Source: Eretmocerus hayati (Eukaryota; Arthropoda; Insecta; Hymenoptera; Aphelinidae). Taken from it: a stretch of DNA of 64,000 bases. The first letter of the stretch is position 1. Each line of letters opens with the position of its first letter. Below the pieces are notes generated by a model that saw only the letters and a program-made list of their open reading frames with translations, did not search any database and was not told the origin of the DNA. The position numbers were made by a program, and so were the translations under genes. The stretch is taken from NCBI GenBank assembly GCA_029851415.1, contig CM056743.1:15926727-15990726 (forward strand). The letters run 5' to 3'. Below are positions 47,639 through 58,381 of the stretch, in pieces.

Positions 47639-50600
47639 TTTTGGCGTCACATTTAATGAGTCAGAACCGCAGCATAGGTCATTGGATGTGTCTCAATCAT
47701 TTTGTGTACACAAGAACCTGAACAAAAAAGGGTCTCACCCGTAGGACTCGTCGCACACAAAAGAGAACGCGCGGGCCTCACTGGTGGAATCCGTCTCAGT
47801 GAACGCGTTTTATAGTCTAGAACCCGACAAAATTTTACGATGTTTTTGATCACCTTCAGCGGTTACAAGTTGAGTTTTTGTGGACATAGAGCCGTCACTG
47901 ACCTCCTAACGATATCATAAGCGTAAAATTCCTCTTAGGAGTATTCATAAATACAGCTATATAGCTCTATTACTGATCCTGACATAAGAGTAAAAATATT
48001 GACACAGCCCGTCCGGTAGTTTTTCGTGAAAGTTTCTCCAGTGAATTTCCAAAATAGTGGCTCGATTTGTGATTGAATTTGCGATTCAATCTTTCTGCAC
48101 TAAAGAGCCTTTGTGCATCATGTGGGGGGGGGGGTGGAAAATATACCTGAATGGCAGTATTGTTTTGTTCATCTTTGAAGCGGAATCTATAAATTTGTTA
48201 TTGGGTACCGTATAACCAACAAAAATTTACTGTGAGTCGAATTTAATCGAAAAAATATCTGAAAAAAGTAGATCACTAGAAGAAGAAGAAGAAACCATCA
48301 GCGAGGCATGTATATACAATATTGGAGAATGTTTGACTTTTGCAGTCATTTTAATTGAGCTCGCTTACTTCTTTCGATAGGTTAGTATAACTTTTTCATC
48401 TCATAATTGTGATTTTTCTACTCTTTCTATCATCGCTTCAATTGTTACAGCTATAGGATTTTGGAGCAATTTCCACTGGGTTCAGATGTCTAATTTCCCA
48501 TCCAATGAGAAGTGGTTTTTTATTTTGATAACCATATTATGTAAACAGAACCGATATTCAATTTGAAAGGGTGAGTAATTTGACTTTTTCATACATTTTG
48601 TTACTTGATCCATCCTTTTATCACGTCCACTCATAATTTAGCACGACTCTAGTATCGATGTCAGGTGAACATCAATAGAATATTTTAGTAAGAGTTTCCG
48701 TCGTGTGATGTGGATAGCGATGACAGAAGTAGCACGTTTCCCCTACTTAGTTTCCCCTATACTTCGTGTCGGAGTGCCGCTGCCGTCAGCGACGCTTTGT
48801 TTCGGTGGCGGTTTGCGTTCCGTTCCTCCTTCCTCGCCGCGTCGGGGCGTCTGCTGCTACTCGGCAGCATCGGCAGGGAAGGCAGGTTAAGCGATGAGTC
48901 GGTGGTGTAAATATCAAAAATTTCCTCATAAACTTTTGCCGAGTAGTTTCGCACGTATCTTTTTCTAATAAAGAGGTATATTTGGGTAAGTGAGGCTTAT
49001 CGAATAGCCTCGATTGAAACGTTGAGACAAAATTGTGAGTGGAGTGGCAAGCATAATCATTGAATTTCCGTGAGTTACATCGCACCTGATGTATGAACGC
49101 TTTGAAATAATTGCGAAGATGCGACACTCACTTGCATCTGTTCTTATCAGCAAAATTAATTGAAGAGCAAGAGGTGTTGCCCATCGTGTCAACTTAAGTT
49201 GCAATATGATACCTAAAGTAATAATTAGTCCATGTGTTGCTGAGACTCCTATCAACCAATTTCATTCTATCATCAGATGAGTACTTTTCACTTTGAGTTA
49301 CGAATTTTTCATAATTTGCAAGTGAGCAGCAGCCCCAAACATCCAATTCTCTGTTGAGCCTCAAACTTGATAGCTTTGCTTTATCAGCCAGTCAACATAG
49401 AAGATCTGTGAATGAATAAGTTGAATACGACTTCAGGCAATGTTGTACGGAAGTTCATCTTTGAGTTAGTTGCTTTCGGATTTCATTCAAAATTGCACTT
49501 TCTCTTATGATGAGGTGTTCCAAAAATGAGCTATGTGTGTCAATCTATGTGATCAAAAATGAGTTCTTGTTAACTTGGCTTTTACATGAAGTATTACTGC
49601 ATCTCAACTATTTTTTGTCAAAAGCACAAACCGTGCCATCCAGCCAGATTAGAATGTTGGTGAAGAATCACCCAAGTTAGATTTTGCATGCACGCAACAA
49701 AAGATAGATATATCATTTTCACAAGTAAGTAATCCAGAATGAAATCCTTCCCAATGATTTCTATCAATGATTTTTTGGACAATTTATCCACAGTATATAA
49801 ATGTCACTGTCCTCCGTTCTTGAAACACAGATATCAATACCAGCTAGGTAGAGTGAGTAGGATGTTTGGCTTCACTTTGCAATTTGATTATGGACTAGAT
49901 CATAAGATTATATTCCGTTTGTGTAGTATGCGAACAGATCAGTTGCAATTGCATGATGAGATAATTTTGACAAGTGATCAAGAGTATTTGTCTACATCTC
50001 AGAAGGGTATGGTTTGAGGAAGAATGATGATGGAGCTGGATGATGGAGCTTTCTCAGTTGTTATGCAGTCTATGAATAAACAATGAACTATAGAAAAAAC
50101 GAAGGGAAGACACAGATTTACTCTGAAATGTTTGTAGTTTGGAACATGGAGTTTAGTCAGGTTCGAATCAATTTGGAGAAAGTTCATAGCTGGAGAGACT
50201 TATTGCTTCTTTGGAGAAGTCCTATTTATTTTCGTTCTGCTATATACTAAACCTGGGTAATCAAATTTTATTTATCAAGTAGAAATAAGAGAGAAATTAA
50301 TCCAACCTTGTGGGCCAAGCATCACATAAGAACTGTGCAATCTTACATTCTTAAAGAATTTGTTCCATAACTGAAATCGTTATCAAATTTTTGCATCAAG
50401 TTATACAAGGTCATCCACCGATTACTTCAACAGCTTGAAATGAAGGATCTTGGGTTTAACTCAATGTTTGCAGAAATTTGTGAGGTATTTTTCCTCACAG
50501 CCAAGGTGTTTTGCCAATTAACATTTTTTTGTAAAATTATGCATGAAACTACGTTTATTTATTACTCATGAATATCATAAACTAATTAACTCTTTTTCTT

Positions 50601-50841
50601 CCAGGGATTGGACATCTTAACGAGAATATAACTTGGGGCCTTAAACTCAATATTCAAATAGTTGATGATTGAATTCGCGGTAACACAAATAATAAAACAC
50701 TAATCCCATTCAAAACGGATAATAACGAGAATCATAAAATAGGCACTGTCTATAGTGAGCCATTTCGTTGAATTTTGCCGGCGCGCCCAGGCCCTCCGCG
50801 CGCCGGGATCTCGCCGTTTTTCGCGCGCCGGGGAAGTGTTA
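47639..50841. other. AT-rich stretch with a G run and one GC-rich island
   Basis: A run of 13 G is at about 48124-48136. A GC-rich segment at about 48760-48900 (CGCTGCCGTCAGCGACGC) could be a promoter or leader. An open plus frame at 49739-50017 is not recognised. CGCGCGCC-rich sequence at 50781-50833 already belongs to the edge of the composite element. Confidence 0.4.
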
Positions 50842-51951
50842 CTGGGCGCGCCGGCGAGTTTTCCGGCTGAACGCGCTATCTCTTCTGAGATCTTTACAAC
50901 CCACAGATGTTTTGGTTTAAGTGCATGAGGGCTACAGTCGATGCTATCGCATAAACCGTCAAAAAACGCAAATTTTTGGATTCGAATGGCGTAACCTCAT
51001 TCTTCGCCCCACGCTCAATTGGAGGATCGTAACCCAATTTGAATGATGAAAATCGGACCATTATAACTGGATGGGCTCAGATTTTGATTGATCGATTCAA
51101 ATGACTAAGAATTTAGCTCACCGAGTTGTAATTATCCGATTTTTATCATTCAAAATGGCGTATGATCCTCCGATTGAGCAGAAGGTGGGGAATGGGGTAA
51201 CACCACCCAAATGCAAAAATTTGCAGTTTGCAGAGATAACGATCAGACAAAAGAGAGATAATGATCCTTGTTCGCACAGGTATAGCGGCTCAGCATCTGT
51301 TTGGCGTATGCCATTAGGTTGTAAGGTTCCGTAGAGATTGCGCGCTCAGCTTGCCGGCGCGCCCAGAAAAGCCGTCGCATCCAAGCTGCACTCGCTAGAT
51401 CGTTATCTCCGCAAACTGGAAAAAATCTGCAAATTTTCGCATTTGAATGATTTTACGCTAAGATTCACTCTATGCTCAATCCGAGGATCATAACGCAATT
51501 TGAATCATCAAAATCGGATGATTACAACTTGACTAGCTGTTTTTGACTTGATTGATCAAAGCCTCAACAGATTAAGTTGTAACTGTTCGATTTCGACGAT
51601 TCAAATTGTCTTATGGTTTTAAAATTTAATATTCCCACGCCAGCGTAAACATTTCTGTCGTTATAGTACTGTCTGGCTTTCCACAAAGGATGAATAGGAT
51701 CGGCTATCGATTTAGTGCAGAGATACTGGAAAAACTCGGGAAGATCATTAAGGGGTTGCAAAATGCCTCTATTGAGGTACTATTGACCAAAATAATCGTG
51801 TCGCTGCGACAGTGAACACCACTCATCGTCATTCATGGCGCGCCGGACAAACAATTAATGGACACCTCGTCTAGAAAAACGTGCAGTACTCACAATATTA
51901 CCGTCTCGCTGCTATTGAAGACAACCTTCATCTCGTCTCGGAATCTGTTAA

Positions 51952-52329
51952 GGGGATGTCGGAGTCTCGCGCGGAACGAGAAAACACTTTATGCAATCAT
52001 TTTTACACCGATTGAGATGGGGGTGGTCGCAAAAGATTCGGAATTACTTCAGAAATCGGTCTCTGGTGCGAATGATAAGAACGGTCGTCTCCATCTGTCA
52101 TAAGAATCGATCTAAGGTGCAAGGTCGCGATCTCTGAGAATCATACTCGCAATATCGCGCATTTCCTGGTTCACTCCAAGAGCGAGGGAAACTTTTATTT
52201 CCATAGGTTGTACCAGAGGCCGATTCTTGAAGAAATTCCGAATCATTTGCGACTACTATCGTCTTAATTGATGTAGAAACCATTGCGTAAAGTGTTTTTT
52301 CGTTAATGCAGTGAGACTCCGACATCCCC
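51952..52329. mobile_element. TTAA-flanked palindromic MITE (piggyBac-like target), 378 bp
   Basis: The left end GGGGATGTCGGAGTCTC is mirrored by GAGACTCCGACATCCCC at the right. The arms match inversely for about 120 bp around a variable centre. TTAA flanks both ends (51948-51951 and 52330-52333), the target used by piggyBac-type elements. It is nested in the centre of the larger composite element. The same terminal 15-mer occurs alone at 13098-13112. Confidence 0.7.
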
Positions 52330-52333
52330 TTAA

Positions 52334-53079
52334 GCATACGCCAAATTACGCCGAACAGATTCCGACTGAACCAATAAAATGATTGGAGACGAGCGAGAGA
52401 GAGAGAGAAATTAGGGTAATAAATTACATTAGCATCGCATCGTTCATCCGCGCATACATTCGCTTTCAAGAATTCTTTGGGACCGCGTCCCGCCGCGCTA
52501 ATGATCTACCCTTGTGAAAACGTTGTAAACACTCTCGATATACTTTCCGAGTCATTGAAACGATGGAAAACATACAACTATGCTATCACAATATGATTCC
52601 TGACACGAGGGGATCTCTTGGAAACTTGATAAATGGAAGTAACAACTCTAGGCATTGCAAGTCATGTACAAATGTACAAAGAGCATATATATTTTGACGA
52701 ACGAATCAATACTCAATGTGATCTGATTTTTTCTATCCAAGTCTCTAAATCATCACCTTCATATCCCGGATCAGACTGCGATAGTGAAGTTTACCATTTT
52801 TTATCACGTTGAATATTCGGTAAATTGATCCGAAGAAGGCAATCCGATGCACTTTTCCTACGTCAAACATCCGTCAGCTGGCTTTGTAAGAGAACGAAGT
52901 CAATATCTATGACATAGATAGAGGTAATGTTTGTATGGATGTAGATTTGTCATCAGTGAATGTGATCAAGTAAGATGGAGGACACACATGATGTTACGTT
53001 TACATGTCGGGTGATGTTACCCCATTGGCTGGCCCCGGTCGGTCGTAGAAAAAAAACCCAATTTGCGAGCCAATTTGAA
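52334..53079. other. Centre of the composite element, no gene
   Basis: This is non-repetitive AT-rich sequence between the nested MITE and the third module. No frame is supported. Confidence 0.4.
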
Positions 53080-54268
53080 TAATCGACTTTGTGAGCTGAG
53101 ATTTTGACCAATAGAGTCAATAAAAGCGAGACGTTAGCTTACCAAGTTGTAATCATCCGATTTCTATGATTCAAAATGGGTTTGAGCCTCCTATTGAGCT
53201 AGGGTTGGGGAATGGGGTAACACCATTCGATTGCAAAAATTTGCGCTTTTCAATAGTTTTGAAATATATAGCTCTGCTCCCAACTCGACATCTGTGGGTC
53301 GTAATGATCCATAGAGAGATCGCGCGACCAGTTTGCCCACACTTCTGGAAAAGCCGGCTCGCCCAGAAAAGCCGATACATCCAGACTGAAATCAGCCGAT
53401 TGTTATCTCCGCAAACTAAAAAAAGCTCCAAATTTCCGCATTCAAATGATGTTACCCAAATGTCCTCTCCATGCTCAATCCAAAGACCATAAGACAATTT
53501 GAATCGTCGAAATCGAACAATTACAACTTAATCTGTTGAGGCTTTGATCAATCGAGTCAAAAACAGCTAGTCAAGTTGTAATCATCCGATTTTGATGATT
53601 CAAATTGCGTTATGATCCTCGGATTGAGCATAGAGTGGATCTCAGCGTAAAATCATTCAAATGCGAAAATTTGCAGATTTTTTTCAGTTTGCGGAGATAA
53701 CGATCCGGCGAGTGCAGCTTGGATGCGACGGCTTTTCTGGGCACGCCAGCAAGCTGAGCGCGCAATCTCTACGGAACCTTACAACCCAATGGCATACGCC
53801 AAACAGATGCTGAGCCGCTATACCTGTGCAAACAAGGGTCATTATCTCTCTTTTGTCTGATCGTTATCTCTGCAAACTGCAAATTTTTGCGTTTGGGTGG
53901 TGTTACCCCATTCCCCACCTCCTGCTCAATCGGAGGATCATACGCCATTTTGAATGATAAAAATCGGATAATTACAACTCGGTGAGCTAAATTCTTAGTC
54001 ATTTGAATCGATCAATCAAAATCTGAGCCCATCCAGTTATAATGGTCCGATTTCCATCATTCAAATTGAGTTACGATCCTCCAATTGAGCGTGGGGCGAA
54101 GAATGAGGTTACGCCATTCGAATCCAAAAATTTGCGTTTTTTGACGGTTTATGAGATAGCATCGACTGTAGCCCTCATGCACTTAAACCAAAACATCTGT
54201 GGGTTGTAAAGATCTCAGAAGAGATAGCGCGTTCAGCCGGAAAACTCGCCGGCGCGCCCAGGATCGCC

Positions 54269-54478
54269 CATAGACATAGAAGTATAGACTGCTGGTCCCG
54301 TATACTCGCCGTTGTCATCGAGACATAGGCCTTTGCGTGAGAGTGAGAGAGACGGCATGCTCCAAGGCGCACGCTTTCAACATGCGATTCCTATGTTGCG
54401 TCTCTCTCACTCTCATTGGGGAGCCTCGATGTCAACGGCGAAGATACGGAACCGGCAGTCTATACTTCTATGTCTATG
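54269..54478. mobile_element. Hairpin MITE, 210 bp, with 8-bp target duplication
   Basis: The termini CATAGACATAGAAGTATAGA and its inverse are perfect. The pairing continues through TCGCCGTTGTCATCGAGACA-type and GTGAGAGTGAGAGAGAC-type blocks towards the centre. GGATCGCC flanks the element at 54261-54268 and 54479-54486. An 8-bp duplication fits hAT-type transposition. It inserted at the edge of the GGCGCGCC element. Confidence 0.8.
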
Positions 54479-54486
54479 GGATCGCC

Positions 54487-55693
54487 GGCGCGCCCAGGGT
54501 ACCTATCGAGGTGAAAATTCCGCGATTCGCACTACATAGCGCGCGTGCGGAAACATTTCTCGCGGGCGTAAGATGATATTGATTTTTGGCAGCGCGAAAA
54601 TCAATATTTGACTGCGCGTTATGTTTGCCTCGCAACATAACCTTGAGGTATGAGTAAGTGATGTCCAGTGATATTGTTGCAGTTGTAGATGATGTCCACG
54701 GCGTAGACTCGACCGCCTGGACCAAGACAAACGCGGCGATTGAATTTTGCATGATGGAAATGCCAAAAATATGTGTAGGTAAAGCGGGAATTTTGGAATG
54801 ATTGATACTTGTTCCTACACAATCATGATTAACCGCGGTTTTGAGGGACTCATTCATCCAAATAAATTGTTCATGTTAATCAGTGAGTGTCTAGAAGCTA
54901 TCCACTTGTAGCACCATTGTTAAACGAAGATCAATGTCAAGTGATGAAAAATTTGAGTAATATCAGATGAGTGATCAAATTTAGTCTAACTGGCAGATTG
55001 AGCCATCAAATGAGTCTATATACAGCTTTTCAATGAGGTCAGACATATGAAATTACGATTTAGTTGTTGATGTCTGAAAAGCACATTAATCAGTAATCTT
55101 TTTTGCATCATTGCACTCAAAATAACTTGTCAACTAATTTCTAAATGAGTTCAAGTCAATCACTCATAGAATCTTATTCTGTCAGCGTTACTAGGAATGC
55201 TCATGGCTAGAAGATGATCTAGACAAATGTCCTTGATCTTCTATAGTAATGTGCGTCAAAGTTTGTATAAATTATTCAAAGAGTCGATTATTTATTTCTG
55301 CTCATAGCATACGTATACACTTGCATGATGGATCTGTTCATGGTATAACTCGGGCATTGGCTATTTATATTTCACAGGACTGATAGTTCAACATTAACAT
55401 TTATGATTTGAACTTTTTATTCACAACGTAGAATTAGTATTTGTGTATAGACAAGCCTATTAAAAAATCATGATATTTTCAATGATTTAACTGAATGGCA
55501 TAGCAGACAAGATATTATCTCCTCCAGATAGATGGAGTTGTATCAGTTGTGTTAGGCTTCAAACAGTACTATTCAGATGCATGTATACATAGATACGTGT
55601 GTGAGTTGCCGCAAGTATTCGAATCATATGTTTTTGACAACTCATGGGGAATAAGTAAACCTTGAAAGTCAAGCTAGTAGCGAGCAATGTGAA
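54487..55693. other. AT-rich stretch, no recognised gene
   Basis: One more GGCGCGCCCAG follows the MITE at about 54487, so the GC-rich edge of the composite element extends slightly. Beyond that nothing is supported. Confidence 0.45.
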
Positions 55694-56372
55694 GGCAAAG
55701 GTACCCTAGCACCGAATTTGTGAGGTATAAAAAATCTAAAAAGACAGATCGATGCACCAAAAACTCTACTTACCGAATCCACGACCAGAAGAACTCTACC
55801 TTTCTGGATTTTTTTGAACTCAGCAAAAAATATGCACATCCGAGCCATTCCAGAACGCTTCGATTATTGCTCGGAGTGATGCAATCTCAGGCTAGACAAA
55901 TTCTACTCGGGCTGAAAAAATTCCAACAACTTGAGTTTTGATGTTTTTCCATTAGTTGTTCCGTAGAGTCAGTTAATATTTATTAGCATGAAAGTCCTGA
56001 TCACTCGCTATCTTACATATAATCTGCAGATGCTCCTGCACAACAAGTTTATGTGAGCAGGTGATCTGGACTTTCAGTGGTAATGATTATTAATTCACTC
56101 TACAGGAAAACTAATGGGAAAACGTGAAAATTCAAAGAAGTTGAATTTTTTCAGACCGAGTAGAATTTTCCTAGCTTAAGAGTGCACCGCTACAAGCAAC
56201 AGTCAAAGCATTCTGAAATGTCTCGAATAAGGATCTTTTTTGCTAAGATAAGGTAAATTAGGAAAGGTAGAGTTTTTCTGGACGTGGATTCGGTGAGTAG
56301 AGTTTTTGCATCATCAGTCTGGCGTTTCGGAATACTTATACCTCGCAATTTCGGTGCCAGGATACCTCTGCC
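55694..56372. mobile_element. Palindromic element, about 0.68 kb
   Basis: The left end GGCAAAGGTACCCTAGCACC mirrors the right end read inversely, GGCAGAGGTATCCTGGCACC. Inner blocks also mirror: CCGAATCCACG, AACTCTACCTTTC and AATTCTACTCGG. The axis is near 56030. No convincing target duplication is visible. Its right end lies 20 bp past the stop codon of the Myb/SANT gene, so it may supply that gene's 3' UTR. Confidence 0.7.
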
Positions 56373-56392
56373 CAATCTTAAGGAGTAATACA

Positions 56393-57287
56393 TCAATATT
56401 CGTTCATCCGTTGATATATTTCACGGCAACATCTTCGTAGAATAGAAGTACTCTTCTTCAAGGATTCCGAACGAATTTCTCTCGCTCTCTTATAGGCTTG
56501 ACGAGTTTCTTGAAGAAGTCCATCCATATCTTGTAGAGAGTGGAAGATTTCTAGAAGCTTCTCGTTTTTCGTTGCTGGTGTGAAATTTGGACGTGGATCA
56601 TTTGATTTGGTTTTTCCCGCTGCCTTTTCGTTTCGGCCTGTATGGTCACTCACCATTGCCCCTTCATCCTTGGATCCTACACAAGATGATATTTGAAATT
56701 CTGTCACAGACTTGTAATATTCTGAGTCACTGTATAATACTCACGAATTTCAATTTCTTCCGCAATTGATGCTACAGAATCATATTCAATTTTATCGAAT
56801 TCAGAACGATAACCAAGGCCAACTTCTGGAACCAAGGGTAAACCATTTCTATGACTCGTCCCAACTATACACATCATTTTTAGGGTATCTGTGCTCATCG
56901 TCTTTATCCCTTCTCCAGTAACATTTCCAGTAGGTTTTTTCTTGTTCTCAGCCCATTCTTTTTTTGCTTTACTTTTCATTCTTTTCCACTTCTGAAAATT
57001 AGTACAGACTTGAGACTACAAGGAGAAATGGATTTTTTCGAGCGTAAATATCACATTGCTGATTAATCAGTCCACAATATATGGAAAAAGATTTTCACCG
57101 CCTCAAGAGAATGCGGAGTCACGTGTGTTCCACCGATCTTGTTATACTTGTGACAGAGAATAGCCCACTGATCTTTTCTTTGATTTTTTCCATCCGGTCC
57201 ATTGTTTTTTCCTTGCTCAAAACGAAGATACTCTAACATGTAGGCCATGAGGAAATCTTTTTGTGTTTTCCTAACTCGTGTGCTCAT
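56393..57287 (-). CDS. Myb/SANT-like (zeste-type) DNA-binding protein, three coding exons, 239 aa
   Basis: The coding exons are 57287-57099, 56991-56745 and 56676-56393, with consistent phases and GT-AG borders. CATTTCAG at 57295 suggests an upstream untranslated exon. Residues about 1-90 fit the Myb_DNA-bind_5 pattern: W41 in KDQWAILCHKYN, then EAKWKRMKSKAKKEWAENKK (62-81) and the small TGNVTG motif. The centre is acidic, and the C-terminal part (about 185-239) is a likely coiled coil (FHSLQDMDGLLQETRQAYKR). Such proteins are probable nuclear regulators. It lies 1.1 kb downstream of a second Myb/SANT gene on the same strand. Its mRNA would run into the palindrome at 55694-56372. Confidence 0.75.
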
Positions 57288-58381
57288 GATTCTGCTGAAA
57301 TGATGAACAATATGGATATGATTAACCAAAGAATAGATTGCAGGGCAAAACCTCAACAAAACTTTATCTGAATTCACTATCAATTTTGAATTTGAGCTGA
57401 TTATCTTATTGATAAATTACGAAGACTTATCTTATTATGAAACTTCAAACTCAGCTACACTTCAATCGGGAATTTCTCACTGTACTTCTTCAATATTGGA
57501 AATAAACTAGAATGATTCTAGTTATAAAAGCAAATCACACTCAACAATCTATGGTTACATTATTCAGTAGAAACACGTATTTTGGTATCAATCAGTGACA
57601 AAACCTTGAAAACAAGATCAATTTTCATTTCAAAGTCACTTCAGGAATCTTCTCTTATGAACCAAGTAATCATTAATGTAATAAAGCAAAAATACTGATC
57701 ATTCGTCACCCAGAGTTGCAGAATCCCTGCTTTTTTTTGATAGTTCTCAGTAGTTTTGTAGCTAGGCTGTCAGTCAGTTATTGTCGAGTTGATTTTGTGA
57801 CTTCAAAGCTTTTCTTGGAACTGAATTGATATCCTCTTTCTCAGCACAATATTGCTCGTTTGCAAATTGTTTTTACCGTACAAAATCATTCGAAAATCTT
57901 CTTGTCTTCAAAATCTAGATGGAACAACTTCAAGAAAAACAACTCATGATACCGCGTAGAAGTTAAATATCACTATCTATCAATATGACCAACAATGGTG
58001 ACAGGAGCAACAAAAACAAAGTTTGCCGTACTGCTACTTCTGACTTCGTAGAGTATGGGATAGTTTGCTTCCATTTGGAAGTGTTCGGATCTAAAATATT
58101 CAAATAAAAGCAAGTTACTTCTACTGTGATAAAATTCACGATTCTAGTCTAGTACTGCACAATACCTTACAACGTTTTGCTACGGAATAAGCAAATTTAT
58201 TAATTATAAAGTTGCTGTTAACGAGAATAATATAAACGTATGCATCATTTTTTGATGAAAGTAACACAACGATATTTTTTTTGAAATGTATCAACTGTGA
58301 ATCAACTGAATGACAAAGTATTAGGTACTTAAGACAAGGTATGAGAAACATAAGTTTGATTAAGTATAGGCTGAATCTTGA
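57288..58381. other. Intergenic region between the two Myb/SANT genes
   Basis: This is probably the leader, promoter and 5' intron of the downstream gene. No separate gene is supported. Confidence 0.45.

Larger units (their letters stand above)
50842..54261. mobile_element. Composite inverted-repeat element with GGCGCGCC-bounded modules
   Basis: The arms 50842-51617 and 53486-54261 are inverse copies of about 775 bp. Module ends repeat CTGGGCGCGCCGGC or its inverse GCCGGCGCGCCCAG, for example at 50842, 51350 and 54248. A third related module, in forward orientation, runs at about 53080-53480 just before the right arm. Several internal blocks recur within each arm (GTTATCTCCGCAAACT; GGGGAATGGGGTAACACCA). 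Open frames are shadows of these repeats. There is no transposase, so it is non-autonomous; the superfamily is unclear. Confidence 0.75.

Noticed and set aside
51101..51334. Matching 77-codon frames in both arms of the composite element (also 53769-54002)
   Set aside because: The identity follows from the inverted-repeat copy. The frame spans non-coding repeat blocks and shows no domain.
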